From Anaerolineae bacterium (GTDB lineage: Bacteria; Chloroflexota; Anaerolineae; Aggregatilineales; UBA2796): a DNA stretch of 64,000 nt. The stretch's first letter is position 1. Every line of letters begins with the position of its first letter. The stretch lies in contig JAHBVJ010000015.1 of assembly GCA_019637615.1 (NCBI GenBank), forward strand, positions 124,001 to 188,000, in the 5' to 3' direction. Below, piece by piece: positions 25,416-34,187 of this stretch. The position numbers and the translations under genes are program-made. A model generated the notes under the pieces. That model did not search any database and was not told the origin of the DNA. It worked only from the letters and a program-made list of their open reading frames with translations.

Positions 25416-26363
25416 CTAATTCGCCTTCACCCATCCAGCCGTTATATCCCATTCCCACGTATCGCTCAGATTATCTCTATCGTACCCGCCGAACAACACG
25501 ATCTTATGACGCACGCGATCATAAGCCATCGCATGATGGCTGCGGGCGGATGGCGCGGCGCTGCCTGTGAACTTCGACCATGCCTTGCCGTTCCACAGCC
25601 ATGTATCATCGAGCGCGCGCCCTGTGCGTCCGCCGAACATCACCATCACGCCATCCTGTTCATCGAAGGCCATCCGTGCTCCGGAACGCCGCGATGGGCC
25701 AGTGCCAGCATCGATCTGCGTCCACTGCATCCCATCCCAATCCCATAAGTCATTTTCATCCGCGCGTCCGGTCGTGCCACCAAACACGAGTACCTGCTGC
25801 CGTGCTGAGTCATACGCCATCGCGTAGTGATAACGCACGCCCGGCCCCGTAGTCGCCGCTTGTTTCCACGTTGCGCCATCCCATGTCCACGTATCCGTAT
25901 AAAATTTCTGCGCGGGGAAATACTGCCCTTCGAAGAAAACAACCCTATCGTGCGCAGCGTCATACACCATCGAGGCATGATCGCGCGCGCCGGGAGTTAT
26001 CCCCTCGACTTCTGCCCAGACCTTGCCGTCCCACGTCCACGTTTTGGCGTTGTAATCGTCGGCGCTCTGCGAACCACCATGCAGCAGCAAAATATCCCGT
26101 TTGGAGTCGTAAGCCACCGCGCCAAGCGACTGTGTAGGCGGCGCGTCATCACTCACTACTTGCCACGTTGTGCCATCCCAGCCCCATACCTTGCTTGGCG
26201 TATCACTCGATTGATAATCGCCGTTCACCAGCAGCACCATGCCGAGCTTATCATGCCATACCAGCGCGTGACCGGAACGCGCTTCCGGCTGGCGCTGCGC
26301 TCGGATCGGCGTCAAGAACGGCATCAGCACTAAGACGATCATGCCCACATAACGGTACATCAT
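25416..26363 (-). CDS. Secreted Kelch-repeat protein
   Basis: A 315-residue protein with a signal peptide (MMYRYVGMIVLVLMPFLTPIRA) and six Kelch-like repeats, each of the form HA-hydrophobic-YD, then VLFGG-like, then DTW-W-x-G-x-W. Clear copies are HYAMAYDSARQQVLVFGG and HHAMAYDRVRHKIVLFGG. Six repeats fit a complete beta-propeller. Such secreted propellers bind carbohydrates or proteins; no enzymatic residues are visible. A strong GAGGAG site precedes two tandem ATG codons (26363, 26360). It is convergent with the hydrolase gene and divergent from the ECF-type ATPase. Confidence 0.85.
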   Translation of the reverse strand: MMYRYVGMIVLVLMPFLTPIRAQRQPEARSGHALVWHDKLGMVLLVNGDYQSSDTPSKVWGWDGTTWQVVSDDAPPTQSLGAVAYDSKRDILLLHGGSQSADDYNAKTWTWDGKVWAEVEGITPGARDHASMVYDAAHDRVVFFEGQYFPAQKFYTDTWTWDGATWKQAATTGPGVRYHYAMAYDSARQQVLVFGGTTGRADENDLWDWDGMQWTQIDAGTGPSRRSGARMAFDEQDGVMVMFGGRTGRALDDTWLWNGKAWSKFTGSAAPSARSHHAMAYDRVRHKIVLFGGYDRDNLSDTWEWDITAGWVKAN

Positions 26364-26647
26364 CTTCTCTCCTCAAATAGGCCGAGTGCCCACTAAAACG
26401 CGTGCATTTACATGAGCGTAGACTGATTTTGAGCAAGCCTAGGCGCTTTTGCCGCATTCTGCATCACTCCAAAGTGTGGTAACATGAGGGGTACGGCAAC
26501 GATGGCAACCATCACCCAAATTACCCCGATTCTTGGACGGTTCAATTGTGGACGCCTATCCCAATCTACCGCAGGATCGCGCTTTCTTGGGGTGGCTACC
26601 AGAATGCGATACAGCGCACGACCAACACGGATCGCTCACGCTAATCT

Positions 26648-28240
26648 ATGATCACCATCTCCGACCTGACTTACACCTATCCGAGCGGCAAAACGGCGCT
26701 GCATCAGCTCTCGCTGGCGATCCCTGACAGCAGTTTCGTACTGGTGACGGGCACGAGCGGGGCGGGTAAATCTACCTTGCTGCGTGCCATGAACGGTCTC
26801 GTCCCGCAGTTCTATGGTGGTGTTTTTGGCGGTTCGGTGCTGGTCGATGGACAATCGACGTTGCGTGCTTCGCCGCGCAAAATGGCGCAGTCGGTTGGCT
26901 TTGTCTTCCAAGACCCCGAATCACAGTTCGTCGTCCAGACCGTCGAGGATGAAATCTGCTTCGGGATGGAAAATCTCGGCGTGCCGCTCGATGAGATGCA
27001 GCGTCGGCTAGACGATATTCTGATCACGCTCGGCATTGCGCATCTGCGAAAACGGCAGGTCGCCACCTTATCCGGCGGTGAGCAGCAGCGCGTCGCGATT
27101 GCCTCGGCCTTGGTGCTGCGTCCCCGTCACCTGATCCTTGACGAACCGACCTCGCAGCTCGATCCGCCCGCCGCACATACGCTGCTCGATACGCTCGTGC
27201 ATTTGAACTGCAATTATCGGCTGACGGTTATGCTGGCGGAGCACCGGTTGGAGCGCGTCCTCAACTCCGCGACGCATCTTTTACATCTCGAACCCGACTT
27301 GATCCGCTTCGGGACGGTGCGCGATGTGCTGCCTTACGTCCCGCTGCGCCCACCCCTCGTGCAGATCGCGCTGGAACGTGGCTGGCAGCCGCTCCCGCTG
27401 ACGGTAGATGATGCCCGTGCCTTCATTACGCCGGAGTCCGTATCCACGCCGCCTGCTCTCGTACCACCGTTGACCAGCCAGAACGGGGATGCTGCGATTA
27501 CCATCCAGCATCTGACCGCTGGTTATGGATCAACCCTCGTACTCAACGATCTCTCTCTCACCATTGCCCAAGGCGAGATCGTGGGACTCTTGGGCGTGAA
27601 CGGGGCAGGTAAATCGACACTGCTCAAATCGCTCGTTGGCCTGCTCAAGCCAAAATCCGGCGACATCGTGATCGAAGGCAAATCGATCCTCGGCAAGAAA
27701 GTAGCCGATCTCGCCCAAACCATCGGCTACGTGCCACAGAATCCGAACAGCGTCCTGTTTGCCGAGACGCTGCGCCAAGAAGTGCAGTTTACGTTGCGCA
27801 ATCATGGGCGAACGGGTGATGACGCCGAATTTCTGACTCGGCTCGGTTTGGGGGAATATCTCGATCACTACCCGCGCGATCTTTCCGGCGGCGAACGTCA
27901 GCGCGCGGCACTAGCGGCGATGCTGGCGGCGGAACCGCCTATCATCGTGCTTGATGAGCCGACTCGTGGTCTCGATTATGTGCAAAAGCAGCGTCTAGCT
28001 ACCTTGATCCGCGATTGGTCAGCGCAGCGCAAAACTATCCTCGTCGCCACGCATGATGTCGAATGGATAGCTGGCCTCGCCACCCGCTGCACCGTCTTGG
28101 AGCGCGGGCGCATCATCGCGGATGGCGACACCGCCACCGTCCTGCTCACTACTCTCGGCTTCAACACGCAGCTCGGTGAACTCTTCAGTGATCCTCAGCA
28201 TATGACGATAGAGACCATCAATCATTCAACGAGATCGTGA
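26648..28240 (+). CDS. Tandem-domain ECF-type ABC transporter ATPase (EcfA1-EcfA2 fusion)
   Basis: A 530-residue protein carrying two complete ABC ATPase domains. Domain 1 has the P-loop GTSGAGKST near 35-43, VGFVFQDPESQFV as the Q-loop, LSGGEQQRVAIA as signature and LILDEPTSQLD as Walker B. Domain 2 has GVNGAGKST, IGYVPQNPNSVLF, LSGGERQRAALA and IVLDEPTRGLD. The Q-loop pattern FQDPESQ is characteristic of energy-coupling-factor importers for vitamins and metals (CbiO/EcfA). No EcfT or S-component gene is adjacent, which is unusual. A 55-codon frame upstream (26484-26651) overlaps its ATG by ATGA. The ribosome site at 26648 is weak. Confidence 0.88.
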   Translation: MITISDLTYTYPSGKTALHQLSLAIPDSSFVLVTGTSGAGKSTLLRAMNGLVPQFYGGVFGGSVLVDGQSTLRASPRKMAQSVGFVFQDPESQFVVQTVEDEICFGMENLGVPLDEMQRRLDDILITLGIAHLRKRQVATLSGGEQQRVAIASALVLRPRHLILDEPTSQLDPPAAHTLLDTLVHLNCNYRLTVMLAEHRLERVLNSATHLLHLEPDLIRFGTVRDVLPYVPLRPPLVQIALERGWQPLPLTVDDARAFITPESVSTPPALVPPLTSQNGDAAITIQHLTAGYGSTLVLNDLSLTIAQGEIVGLLGVNGAGKSTLLKSLVGLLKPKSGDIVIEGKSILGKKVADLAQTIGYVPQNPNSVLFAETLRQEVQFTLRNHGRTGDDAEFLTRLGLGEYLDHYPRDLSGGERQRAALAAMLAAEPPIIVLDEPTRGLDYVQKQRLATLIRDWSAQRKTILVATHDVEWIAGLATRCTVLERGRIIADGDTATVLLTTLGFNTQLGELFSDPQHMTIETINHSTRS

Positions 28241-28259
28241 TTAGCCGAGATTCACTTCT

Positions 28260-29072
28260 ATGGATGACAAGCTCATTTCAACATGCAAACGAAAACCCGT
28301 TATTGCACCATTGTTAATACGATTGAGCATTACTTGTGCTTCGCTGTTAGTGATTGGCTGGATATCATTGAAATTTGCTCAAAATTATGGTGCAATGCGA
28401 ATTGCCGATGATGGGAACGAATTTGCAGGACCTGCTCTCGGCTTTGTACTTGGGTGCAATTGGGTGTGCATACTTTTTCTCGGTGCTAAATACTTCATAA
28501 CTTGGTTGCACTCAGAGATTACGCCTCGAAAAGACAAAATCATCCGGTTAGGTATTTACACACAGCATCTTGATGTTATTTATAAGCACTGCATCAAAAC
28601 ATACTATTGGACAAATTTTAAAGAACACAGTTATATGGAGATTTTCTTGCGGGGACTTTATGTTTCTTTGCATCTAACTACAACAGATGAGACCTTCATT
28701 ATGCTTGATAGCCAGACATATAATGGCTGGAAACAAGGCGTCGCCTATCTGAACACTATTATTCCGCCTGCAATCGCTCTTCATCTGATTGATTCGATAC
28801 ACATCGGAAACTCCGTAGAAATCTTTCCCTACGTGCTGGATGCTCAAGGAATATCAGGTGAAGGGAAGAATTTTCTCTGGCGTGATCTGATCGCCTTACA
28901 TCGCAAACCTTGGGGCGATTGTGAGCTTGCCTTCAAGAGTGCCGAAGATAAGACGGATACCGTTACTCTTGAATGCGAAAACACTAACGTCTATTCTGCT
29001 CCTTATTTGATTCGCCATCTCGCAAGCGATAAACAGAACGAAATTCCAATTCTACTTGATCCAGCCCAATGA
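28260..29072 (+). CDS. Unrecognised two-helix membrane protein, AT-rich
   Basis: 270 residues that I do not recognise. Two hydrophobic segments lie near residues 17-40 and 60-82 (LGFVLGCNWVCILFLGAKYF), followed by a soluble part of about 185 residues with many aromatic and charged residues. It begins 20 nt after the ATPase gene, so it may be cotranscribed. Its base composition is visibly more AT-rich, with A/T-ending codons, than the GC-rich genes on both sides, which suggests recent acquisition. The topology of paired helices plus a large soluble domain resembles bacterial PH-domain-like envelope proteins only loosely. It is not an ECF T or S component. Confidence 0.7.
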   Translation: MDDKLISTCKRKPVIAPLLIRLSITCASLLVIGWISLKFAQNYGAMRIADDGNEFAGPALGFVLGCNWVCILFLGAKYFITWLHSEITPRKDKIIRLGIYTQHLDVIYKHCIKTYYWTNFKEHSYMEIFLRGLYVSLHLTTTDETFIMLDSQTYNGWKQGVAYLNTIIPPAIALHLIDSIHIGNSVEIFPYVLDAQGISGEGKNFLWRDLIALHRKPWGDCELAFKSAEDKTDTVTLECENTNVYSAPYLIRHLASDKQNEIPILLDPAQ

Positions 29073-29105
29073 ATTGGTCTATTTCGCGCCTTATCGATCC
29101 AGCCC

Positions 29106-29834
29106 TCACCCCAAGTACGCCTTCTTCACGCGCTCATCGTCCAGTAGCGCACTCGCCTTGCCCGAAATCGTCAGCGTCCCCGCCTCCAGCACATAGCCGC
29201 GATCTGCGTTTTGCAGCGCAATCGTCGCGTTCTGCTCCACCAGCAAGATCGTCACGCCCGTACTGCGCAGTGTGCGGATGATCGCGAAAATCTCCCGCAC
29301 GATCAACGGCGCGAGTCCGAGGCTCGGCTCATCCAGCAGCAGCAACCGAGGACGACTCATCATCGCCCGCGCAATTGCCACCATCTGCTGTTCACCGCCG
29401 CTGAGTGTGCCCGCCATCTGATTGTGGCGTTGCCCCAACACCGGGAATAGCTGAAACATCTTGTCGAGGTCTTTCCGAATCTCCGCCCCATCGCGCCGTG
29501 AATATGCGCCGAGATACAAATTATCGCGCACGGTCTGCCGCGTCAGCATCCGTCGCCCTTCAGGGCAGTGTGCCACGCCCATCCGCACCAACTGCTCCGG
29601 ACGCATCTTGTTCACCAGCGTACCGCCAACCACGATCTCGCCCGCAGACAGGGGCAGCAGTCGTGAGATCGCCCGCAACGTGGTCGTTTTGCCCGCGCCG
29701 TTCGCCCCGATCAGCGTAACCACTTCGCCCGCGAAAATCTCCATGTTCAATGCCTTGAGCGCTTGAATCCCGCCATAATTCACGCTCACGTTGCGCATCT
29801 CAAGAATCCGGTCGCTATTCGCGTTCGTGCTCAT
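29106..29834 (-). CDS. livF: Branched-chain amino acid ABC transporter ATPase, LivF-like
   Basis: A 242-residue ATPase. The P-loop is IGANGAGKTTTL, the signature LSGGEQQMVAIARAMM, and Walker B LLLDEPSLGLAP. CPEGRRMLTRQTVRDNL is the LivF pattern after the Q-loop. LivF and LivG form the two nucleotide-binding subunits of the Liv importer. The start overlaps the LivG stop by 4 nt (ATGA). It is the last gene of the operon; 33 nt separate it from the convergent AT-rich gene, without an obvious terminator. Confidence 0.94.
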   Translation of the reverse strand: MSTNANSDRILEMRNVSVNYGGIQALKALNMEIFAGEVVTLIGANGAGKTTTLRAISRLLPLSAGEIVVGGTLVNKMRPEQLVRMGVAHCPEGRRMLTRQTVRDNLYLGAYSRRDGAEIRKDLDKMFQLFPVLGQRHNQMAGTLSGGEQQMVAIARAMMSRPRLLLLDEPSLGLAPLIVREIFAIIRTLRSTGVTILLVEQNATIALQNADRGYVLEAGTLTISGKASALLDDERVKKAYLG

Positions 29835-30610
29835 GCCTGATCATCTCCGAGGTACGCTTCGATCACGCCAGCGTCATTCTGCACCTGCACCGGATCGCCT
29901 AGCGCGATCAGCTTGCCGAAATTCAGCACGGCGATGCGGTCGCACAAGCCCATCACTAGCGGCACATGATGCTCGATCAGCAAGATCGTCAGCTCGAACT
30001 GCTTGCGGATGTCGTGGATGAACTGACTCAGCACGCCTTTCTCGTTGATGTTCATGCCCGCCGCTGGCTCATCCAGCAGCAGCATCTTCGGCTGCATCGC
30101 CAATGCCCGCGCGATCTCCAACCGCCGCTGGTCGCCATACGCGAAATTCCGCGCCTGACTCTCGGCTTTATTTTGCAATCCGACCAACGCCAGCAGTTCC
30201 ATCGCGCGTTGGCGAGCCTGCTTTTCTTCCGTCCGCGCGATTGGTGTGCCGAATACGCCGTCCAATACACCCGCGTTGGTCAGGATGTGCTGGGCGATCA
30301 TCACATTTTCCAGCGCGCTCAGGTTGCCAAACAAGCGGATATTTTGAAAGGTACGCGCCACGCCCCGCTGGGCGATTCTGTGCGCAGGCCAGCCCGTGAT
30401 CGTTGTTCCCTCGTACACGATCTGCCCCGCCGTGACGGGCGTCAGTCCCGTGATCATATTGAACAACGTTGTTTTGCCTGCCCCGTTCGGCCCGATCAAC
30501 CCGAAGATCTCGCCGCGCTTCACCGCGAACGACACCTCGTTCACCGCGATCAGCCCACCGAAGCGGCACACCAGAGTTCTGACTTCAAACGCCGTATCCG
30601 TACCGATCAC
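29831..30610 (-). CDS. livG: Branched-chain amino acid ABC transporter ATPase, LivG-like
   Basis: A 259-residue ATPase starting at a GTG (30610) that overlaps the LivM stop as GTGA. The open frame extends to 30898, but that part overlaps LivM; AAGAGG 7 nt before the GTG supports the internal start. The P-loop is IGPNGAGKTTLFN, followed by GVARTFQNIRLF (the LivG Q-loop pattern), the degenerate signature FAYGDQRRLEIARAL, and LLLDEPAAGMN. The C-terminal LIEHHVPLVMGLCDRIAVLNFGK is typical of LivG, allowing for its length. It forms the ATPase pair with LivF. Confidence 0.93.
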   Translation of the reverse strand: MIGTDTAFEVRTLVCRFGGLIAVNEVSFAVKRGEIFGLIGPNGAGKTTLFNMITGLTPVTAGQIVYEGTTITGWPAHRIAQRGVARTFQNIRLFGNLSALENVMIAQHILTNAGVLDGVFGTPIARTEEKQARQRAMELLALVGLQNKAESQARNFAYGDQRRLEIARALAMQPKMLLLDEPAAGMNINEKGVLSQFIHDIRKQFELTILLIEHHVPLVMGLCDRIAVLNFGKLIALGDPVQVQNDAGVIEAYLGDDQA

Positions 30611-31536
30611 TTTGCGGCCTCTTTGCGGGAAAATAGAGTCGGGGTGATCAAGCCTTGTGGGAAGAAGCGCGTACTCAGGGCGATCAGCAGCCCGAAGATG
30701 ATCAAGCGTCCGTTCAGCAAGAATTCCACGGCCCACGTTGGCAAGCCCTGAATGCTGGAAAGCTGCCGCAGGGCTTCTGGCAGCGCCGTCAGCACCATCC
30801 CGCCGACCACTGGTCCCAGATACGTGCGCGATCCGCCGATCAGCACGTAGGCGAGGATCAAAATGCCAGCGTCGAACGTCCCTTGTCGCGGATTCCACGT
30901 GTTGAGGAAATGTGCGCTCACCGCCCCCACGATCCCCGCCAGCACCGCGCCCAACGTGAACGCCAGCACCTTGTAGCGCGTCGGGTTGATCCCCATCGCG
31001 GACGCGGCTAACTCATCCTCGCGCAGTGCGACGAACGCCCGCCCGACTCGGCTGCGCTCCAACCGCGCCACGAAAAACATCACGATCAACAGCATCGGCA
31101 CGACCAACAGCAAATACTGAATCCGTGTGTCGAAAGGCTGCGGAATCCCGAAGATGCCTACTGCGCCGCCCGTGATTTCCAGCGTTTGTGAGACGATCCG
31201 CAGCACTTCCACTAGCGCAATCGTCGCCAGCGCCAGATAAATGCCGCGCAGTCGCAGCGCTGGAATCCCCACGATGATCGCCAGTCCGGCGCACACCACC
31301 GCCGCCGCGCCCATCTCGATCAACACTTGCCAGATCGGGATCAGTTCGCCCGTGGCAGGCAGCGGAAACACCTTGGTCGAGAGGATCGCCGCCACGTAGC
31401 CACCCACCGCGTAAAAGCCCGGACTCGCCAGCGACAATTGACCAGCCATCAGCGGCAAATACAGCGACAGCGCCAGAATCGCCCAGAAAAACATGGCGAC
31501 GATCACATCGCCATAGGCGCGGATGAATTGATCCAC
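30607..31536 (-). CDS. livM: Branched-chain amino acid ABC transporter permease, LivM-like
   Basis: A 309-residue membrane permease with eight or so hydrophobic helices. Family landmarks are GQLSLASPGFYAVGGYVAAIL near the N terminus (slightly longer than quoted in most members), GIYLALATIALVEV, and ALREDELAASAMGINPTRYK, the cytoplasmic coupling loop. It pairs with LivH. The LivG start overlaps its stop codon. It begins 9 nt after the LivH stop, so the four transporter genes are tightly coupled. Confidence 0.93.
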   Translation of the reverse strand: MDQFIRAYGDVIVAMFFWAILALSLYLPLMAGQLSLASPGFYAVGGYVAAILSTKVFPLPATGELIPIWQVLIEMGAAAVVCAGLAIIVGIPALRLRGIYLALATIALVEVLRIVSQTLEITGGAVGIFGIPQPFDTRIQYLLLVVPMLLIVMFFVARLERSRVGRAFVALREDELAASAMGINPTRYKVLAFTLGAVLAGIVGAVSAHFLNTWNPRQGTFDAGILILAYVLIGGSRTYLGPVVGGMVLTALPEALRQLSSIQGLPTWAVEFLLNGRLIIFGLLIALSTRFFPQGLITPTLFSRKEAAK

Positions 31537-31545
31537 CTTCGTTCC

Positions 31546-32571
31546 CTACACTTTTTGCACGACGGTGCGGCCTAGCAACCCTTGCGGCCTGACTAGGAGA
31601 ATGATGAACAAGATCGCAAAGGCAATAGCGTCCTTGTAGCTGTTCCATTGGATGCCCTGACCGAGGTACTGGCTGGACGGCAAGATCGCCTCTGCCAGCA
31701 CGGGCAGCACGGCTTCCGCGATTCCGATCACGAAGCCGCCCACCACTGCCCCCGGAATATCACCGAGGCCGCCGAGCACGATCACCGCCAGTCCCTTCAG
31801 CCCGAACGCGATTCCGAAGTATGGCCCGCTGATGCTCACGCTCAATCCGACCAGCGTACCCGCCAACCCGCCGAGCAGCCCGCTGACGAAAAAGGTCAGC
31901 ATGATCAGCCGATCCGTGTTGATGCCGAGCAAACTCGCCGTCACTTCATCTTCGGATACGGCTTGCAGCGCCTTGCCCGTTTTGGTCGCGTTGATGAAAT
32001 ACGTCAGCAGCACCACCAGCAGCATCGATACGACAAAAATCACGATCTGAATCGTGCGGATCGGCAGCGGGAAGCCTTGCCAGCCGAAGTTGATCGCGGT
32101 GGGCAGTTTCTGGTTGAACAACTGCTCCCAGATTGTGCTGAAGGGGTTGCCCGGATACGAATAATTCTCCGCGCCCACCAGATATTGGATGAAGTTGACC
32201 AACGCAATGGCGATCCCTAGGCTGGCGACCAGCGTCAGCAGCGAGTCGGCGCGTTGCCGACGTAAGGGGCGGAACACAGCGAAGTCCACCAGCATCCCGA
32301 CGACACCAGCCAGTACGCCGCCGATCAGCATCGCCAACGGAAACGGCAGCGCGAATGGTAAGCCCGACTCGCGGAACAATCCGTTTGCGCCGAACTTCGA
32401 GCCGATCAGCGCATAGGTGAAATAGGCTCCCAGCGTGAAGATCGACCCGTGCGCGAAATTGATGATCCGTAAAATCGAAAACACCAGCGTGTAGCCGAGC
32501 GCAAAAATGGCGTACACACTGCCAATCGCGATTCCATTTAAAAATTGTTGAACCAGTAAGTTCGTGTTCAT
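31546..32571 (-). CDS. livH: Branched-chain amino acid ABC transporter permease, LivH-like
   Basis: A 341-residue permease opening LLVQQFLNGIAIGSVYAIFA followed by LGYTLVFSILRIINFAHG, the LivH signature. AVSEDEVTASLLGINTDRLI is the coupling loop, and GLKGLAVIVLGGLGDIPGAVVG lies before the last helices (quoted loosely as a family block). Compared with the usual length of about 290-310, it has an extra 30-40 residue insert near 170-200 (ENYSYPGNPFSTIWEQLFNQ). That segment may be an extracytoplasmic loop. It follows livK by 71 nt, with an intrinsic terminator between them. Confidence 0.93.
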   Translation of the reverse strand: MNTNLLVQQFLNGIAIGSVYAIFALGYTLVFSILRIINFAHGSIFTLGAYFTYALIGSKFGANGLFRESGLPFALPFPLAMLIGGVLAGVVGMLVDFAVFRPLRRQRADSLLTLVASLGIAIALVNFIQYLVGAENYSYPGNPFSTIWEQLFNQKLPTAINFGWQGFPLPIRTIQIVIFVVSMLLVVLLTYFINATKTGKALQAVSEDEVTASLLGINTDRLIMLTFFVSGLLGGLAGTLVGLSVSISGPYFGIAFGLKGLAVIVLGGLGDIPGAVVGGFVIGIAEAVLPVLAEAILPSSQYLGQGIQWNSYKDAIAFAILFIILLVRPQGLLGRTVVQKV

Positions 32572-32593
32572 AGAAAACTACGATGTGAGATAA

Positions 32594-32622
32594 AAAGAAG
32601 CCCGACGCGTTAGGCGTCGGGC
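32594..32622 (-). terminator. Intrinsic terminator between livK and livH
   Basis: GCCCGACGC pairs with GCGTCGGGC (32600-32608, 32614-32622) around a 5-nt loop. On the minus strand it is followed by TTCTTTTTAT. It lies 20 nt beyond the livK stop and inside the operon, the same position as the terminator after malE. Confidence 0.85.
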
Positions 32623-32641
32623 GTGATTGTTGCTTTGTCTT

Positions 32642-33907
32642 TTATTGGGCGGGGGTTGCTTCTGGCATGGCATCTCCACCGCCAACATCAACGACCGACA
32701 GGAAGACGAATTCGCCCGTCTGCCCGTCCGCGTTCATCTTCACTTGCGCGATGTAGAACTGCTTTTGCACCAGTTCGCCGCCAACCGCTTCACCCTTATC
32801 GTTCTTGGCTTCCACGAACGAGATTTCACCGAGCGGTGTGCTGTAAGTGCCCGCTAGAATCTGGTCACGCAGCTTGGCGCGCACATCAGCCAGTTCCATA
32901 CCAGCGATTGGGGAAGCCTTATCCAGCGCCGCCAATGCATCCGCGATCACCTGCACACCTGTGAAGGCTTGCGCGCTGAACTGCGAGGCATTCTTGCTCT
33001 GGTCAGCCTGATACGCTTCTGTGAAGGCTTTGTTCGCATCGCTCTCAGCGTGATAGCTGTAGGCTTGCGCGACGATGACGCCATCGCAGGCCGCTTGGCA
33101 CGACTTCAAGATGTTGGTGGTGTTCAAGCCGTTGCCGCCGACGATCAAGCCTTCGTAGCCAAGTTCGCGCAGTTGCTTGATCAGCGTGCCGCTATCGACT
33201 GCCAAGCCGGAAATCACGACCAGATCGGGCGTGGCGGCGAGGATGTTGGACACTTGCGAGGTGAAGTCGGTATCCGTGGTCTGGAAAGTCTGTAGCGTCA
33301 CTTCTTCCAGCCCCAAGTCCTTGATCGTCTGCTCAAAGACGACAGTCTCGGACTTGCTGAATGCGTCATTCTGTGCGAACGCGCGCGCCACTTTCTTGAT
33401 GTCGGGGTTGATGTTGAGCGCGGCCTTGATCGCGTTCGGTGCGACACTAGTCACCGGAGCCGATACGCGGAAGATGAACTTCCCGATCTGGGGGATGCCT
33501 ACCGCCGTATTCGACGGCGCGACGACGGGCACGCCCGCTTCATTCGCGATCGGATCAGCAGCGAAGGCTTGCTGCGACAGCGTCGGGCCGACGATAGCGA
33601 CGACGTTCTCGCTGTTGATCAGCGTGTTAAAAGCGTTGATCGCGCCTTGCTCATCGCCTGCCGTATCAGACAGCACCACTTGAATCGGACGACCATTCAC
33701 GCCGCCTTTATCGTTGATCAGCTTTTCCGCGAGTTTAGCCCCGATGACTTGCTCTTGTCCGAACGCGGAGACATTGCTCGTCTGCGCCACTGCTACGCCG
33801 ATCTTGATCGGGTCTTGTGCGGCGACGGGACGCTGCGTTCCCATCACAGTAGCGACGAGGAGCGCGCTGGCTAATAAGGCTGGAACTTTGTTTTTGAACA
33901 TAAACAA
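32642..33907 (-). CDS. livK: Branched-chain amino acid type ABC transporter substrate-binding protein
   Basis: A 421-residue type I periplasmic-binding-fold protein. Residues 1-31 are a signal peptide ending VAA-QD. The mature start is IKIGVAVAQTSNVSAFGQE, then GAKLAEKLINDKGGVNGRPI and VAIVGPTLSQQAFAADPIANEAGVP (family blocks in the usual order). It delivers a ligand to LivHM; leucine-type amino acids are the default guess, but amides, urea and aromatic acids are also carried by this family. It is the first gene of the liv operon. A start at MFMFKN or two residues later is possible. Confidence 0.92.
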   Translation of the reverse strand: MFMFKNKVPALLASALLVATVMGTQRPVAAQDPIKIGVAVAQTSNVSAFGQEQVIGAKLAEKLINDKGGVNGRPIQVVLSDTAGDEQGAINAFNTLINSENVVAIVGPTLSQQAFAADPIANEAGVPVVAPSNTAVGIPQIGKFIFRVSAPVTSVAPNAIKAALNINPDIKKVARAFAQNDAFSKSETVVFEQTIKDLGLEEVTLQTFQTTDTDFTSQVSNILAATPDLVVISGLAVDSGTLIKQLRELGYEGLIVGGNGLNTTNILKSCQAACDGVIVAQAYSYHAESDANKAFTEAYQADQSKNASQFSAQAFTGVQVIADALAALDKASPIAGMELADVRAKLRDQILAGTYSTPLGEISFVEAKNDKGEAVGGELVQKQFYIAQVKMNADGQTGEFVFLSVVDVGGGDAMPEATPAQ

Positions 33908-34013
33908 CCTCTCTAACTATGCGAAACAGCCGGTTGCTAAAGATTGCTATCTTGCTGCCGAGCACCAAGGACGCAACCGCTCACAACCGCAACTCTATCC
34001 CTGAAGCACGCAA

Positions 34014-34040
34014 ATTATAGCACTTAATATTTGTCAGCAA
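34014..34040 (-). promoter_or_regulatory. Probable liv operon promoter
   Basis: The minus strand has TATAAT (34019-34014) with TTGCTG (34040-34035) upstream. The 15-nt spacer is short. Transcription would start near 34007, about 100 nt before livK. Confidence 0.5.
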
Positions 34041-34117
34041 CCCGTTGTGATGCACGAGTATTGTGGAATCTTCCGCGCTGCCATGTCGCACCGAACATCG
34101 CGCCATTCAGCCAATGC

Positions 34118-34147
34118 TTGCGAGTCGCTCCCCGCATGAAGTATGAT
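34118..34147 (+). promoter_or_regulatory. Promoter of the aldolase-kinase operon
   Basis: TTGCGA (34118-34123) and TATGAT (34142-34147) are 18 nt apart. The -10 covers the upstream ATG at 34143, which argues that translation begins at 34188 instead. Confidence 0.5.
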
Positions 34148-34187
34148 CACGTCCAATATTTTTGGATACAAACGATTTGACCCGCTC

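Noticed and set aside
30613..30898. N-terminal extension of LivG
   Set aside because: The extra 96 codons lie inside LivM in another frame and have no similarity; the GTG at 30610 has a ribosome site and a GTGA overlap.
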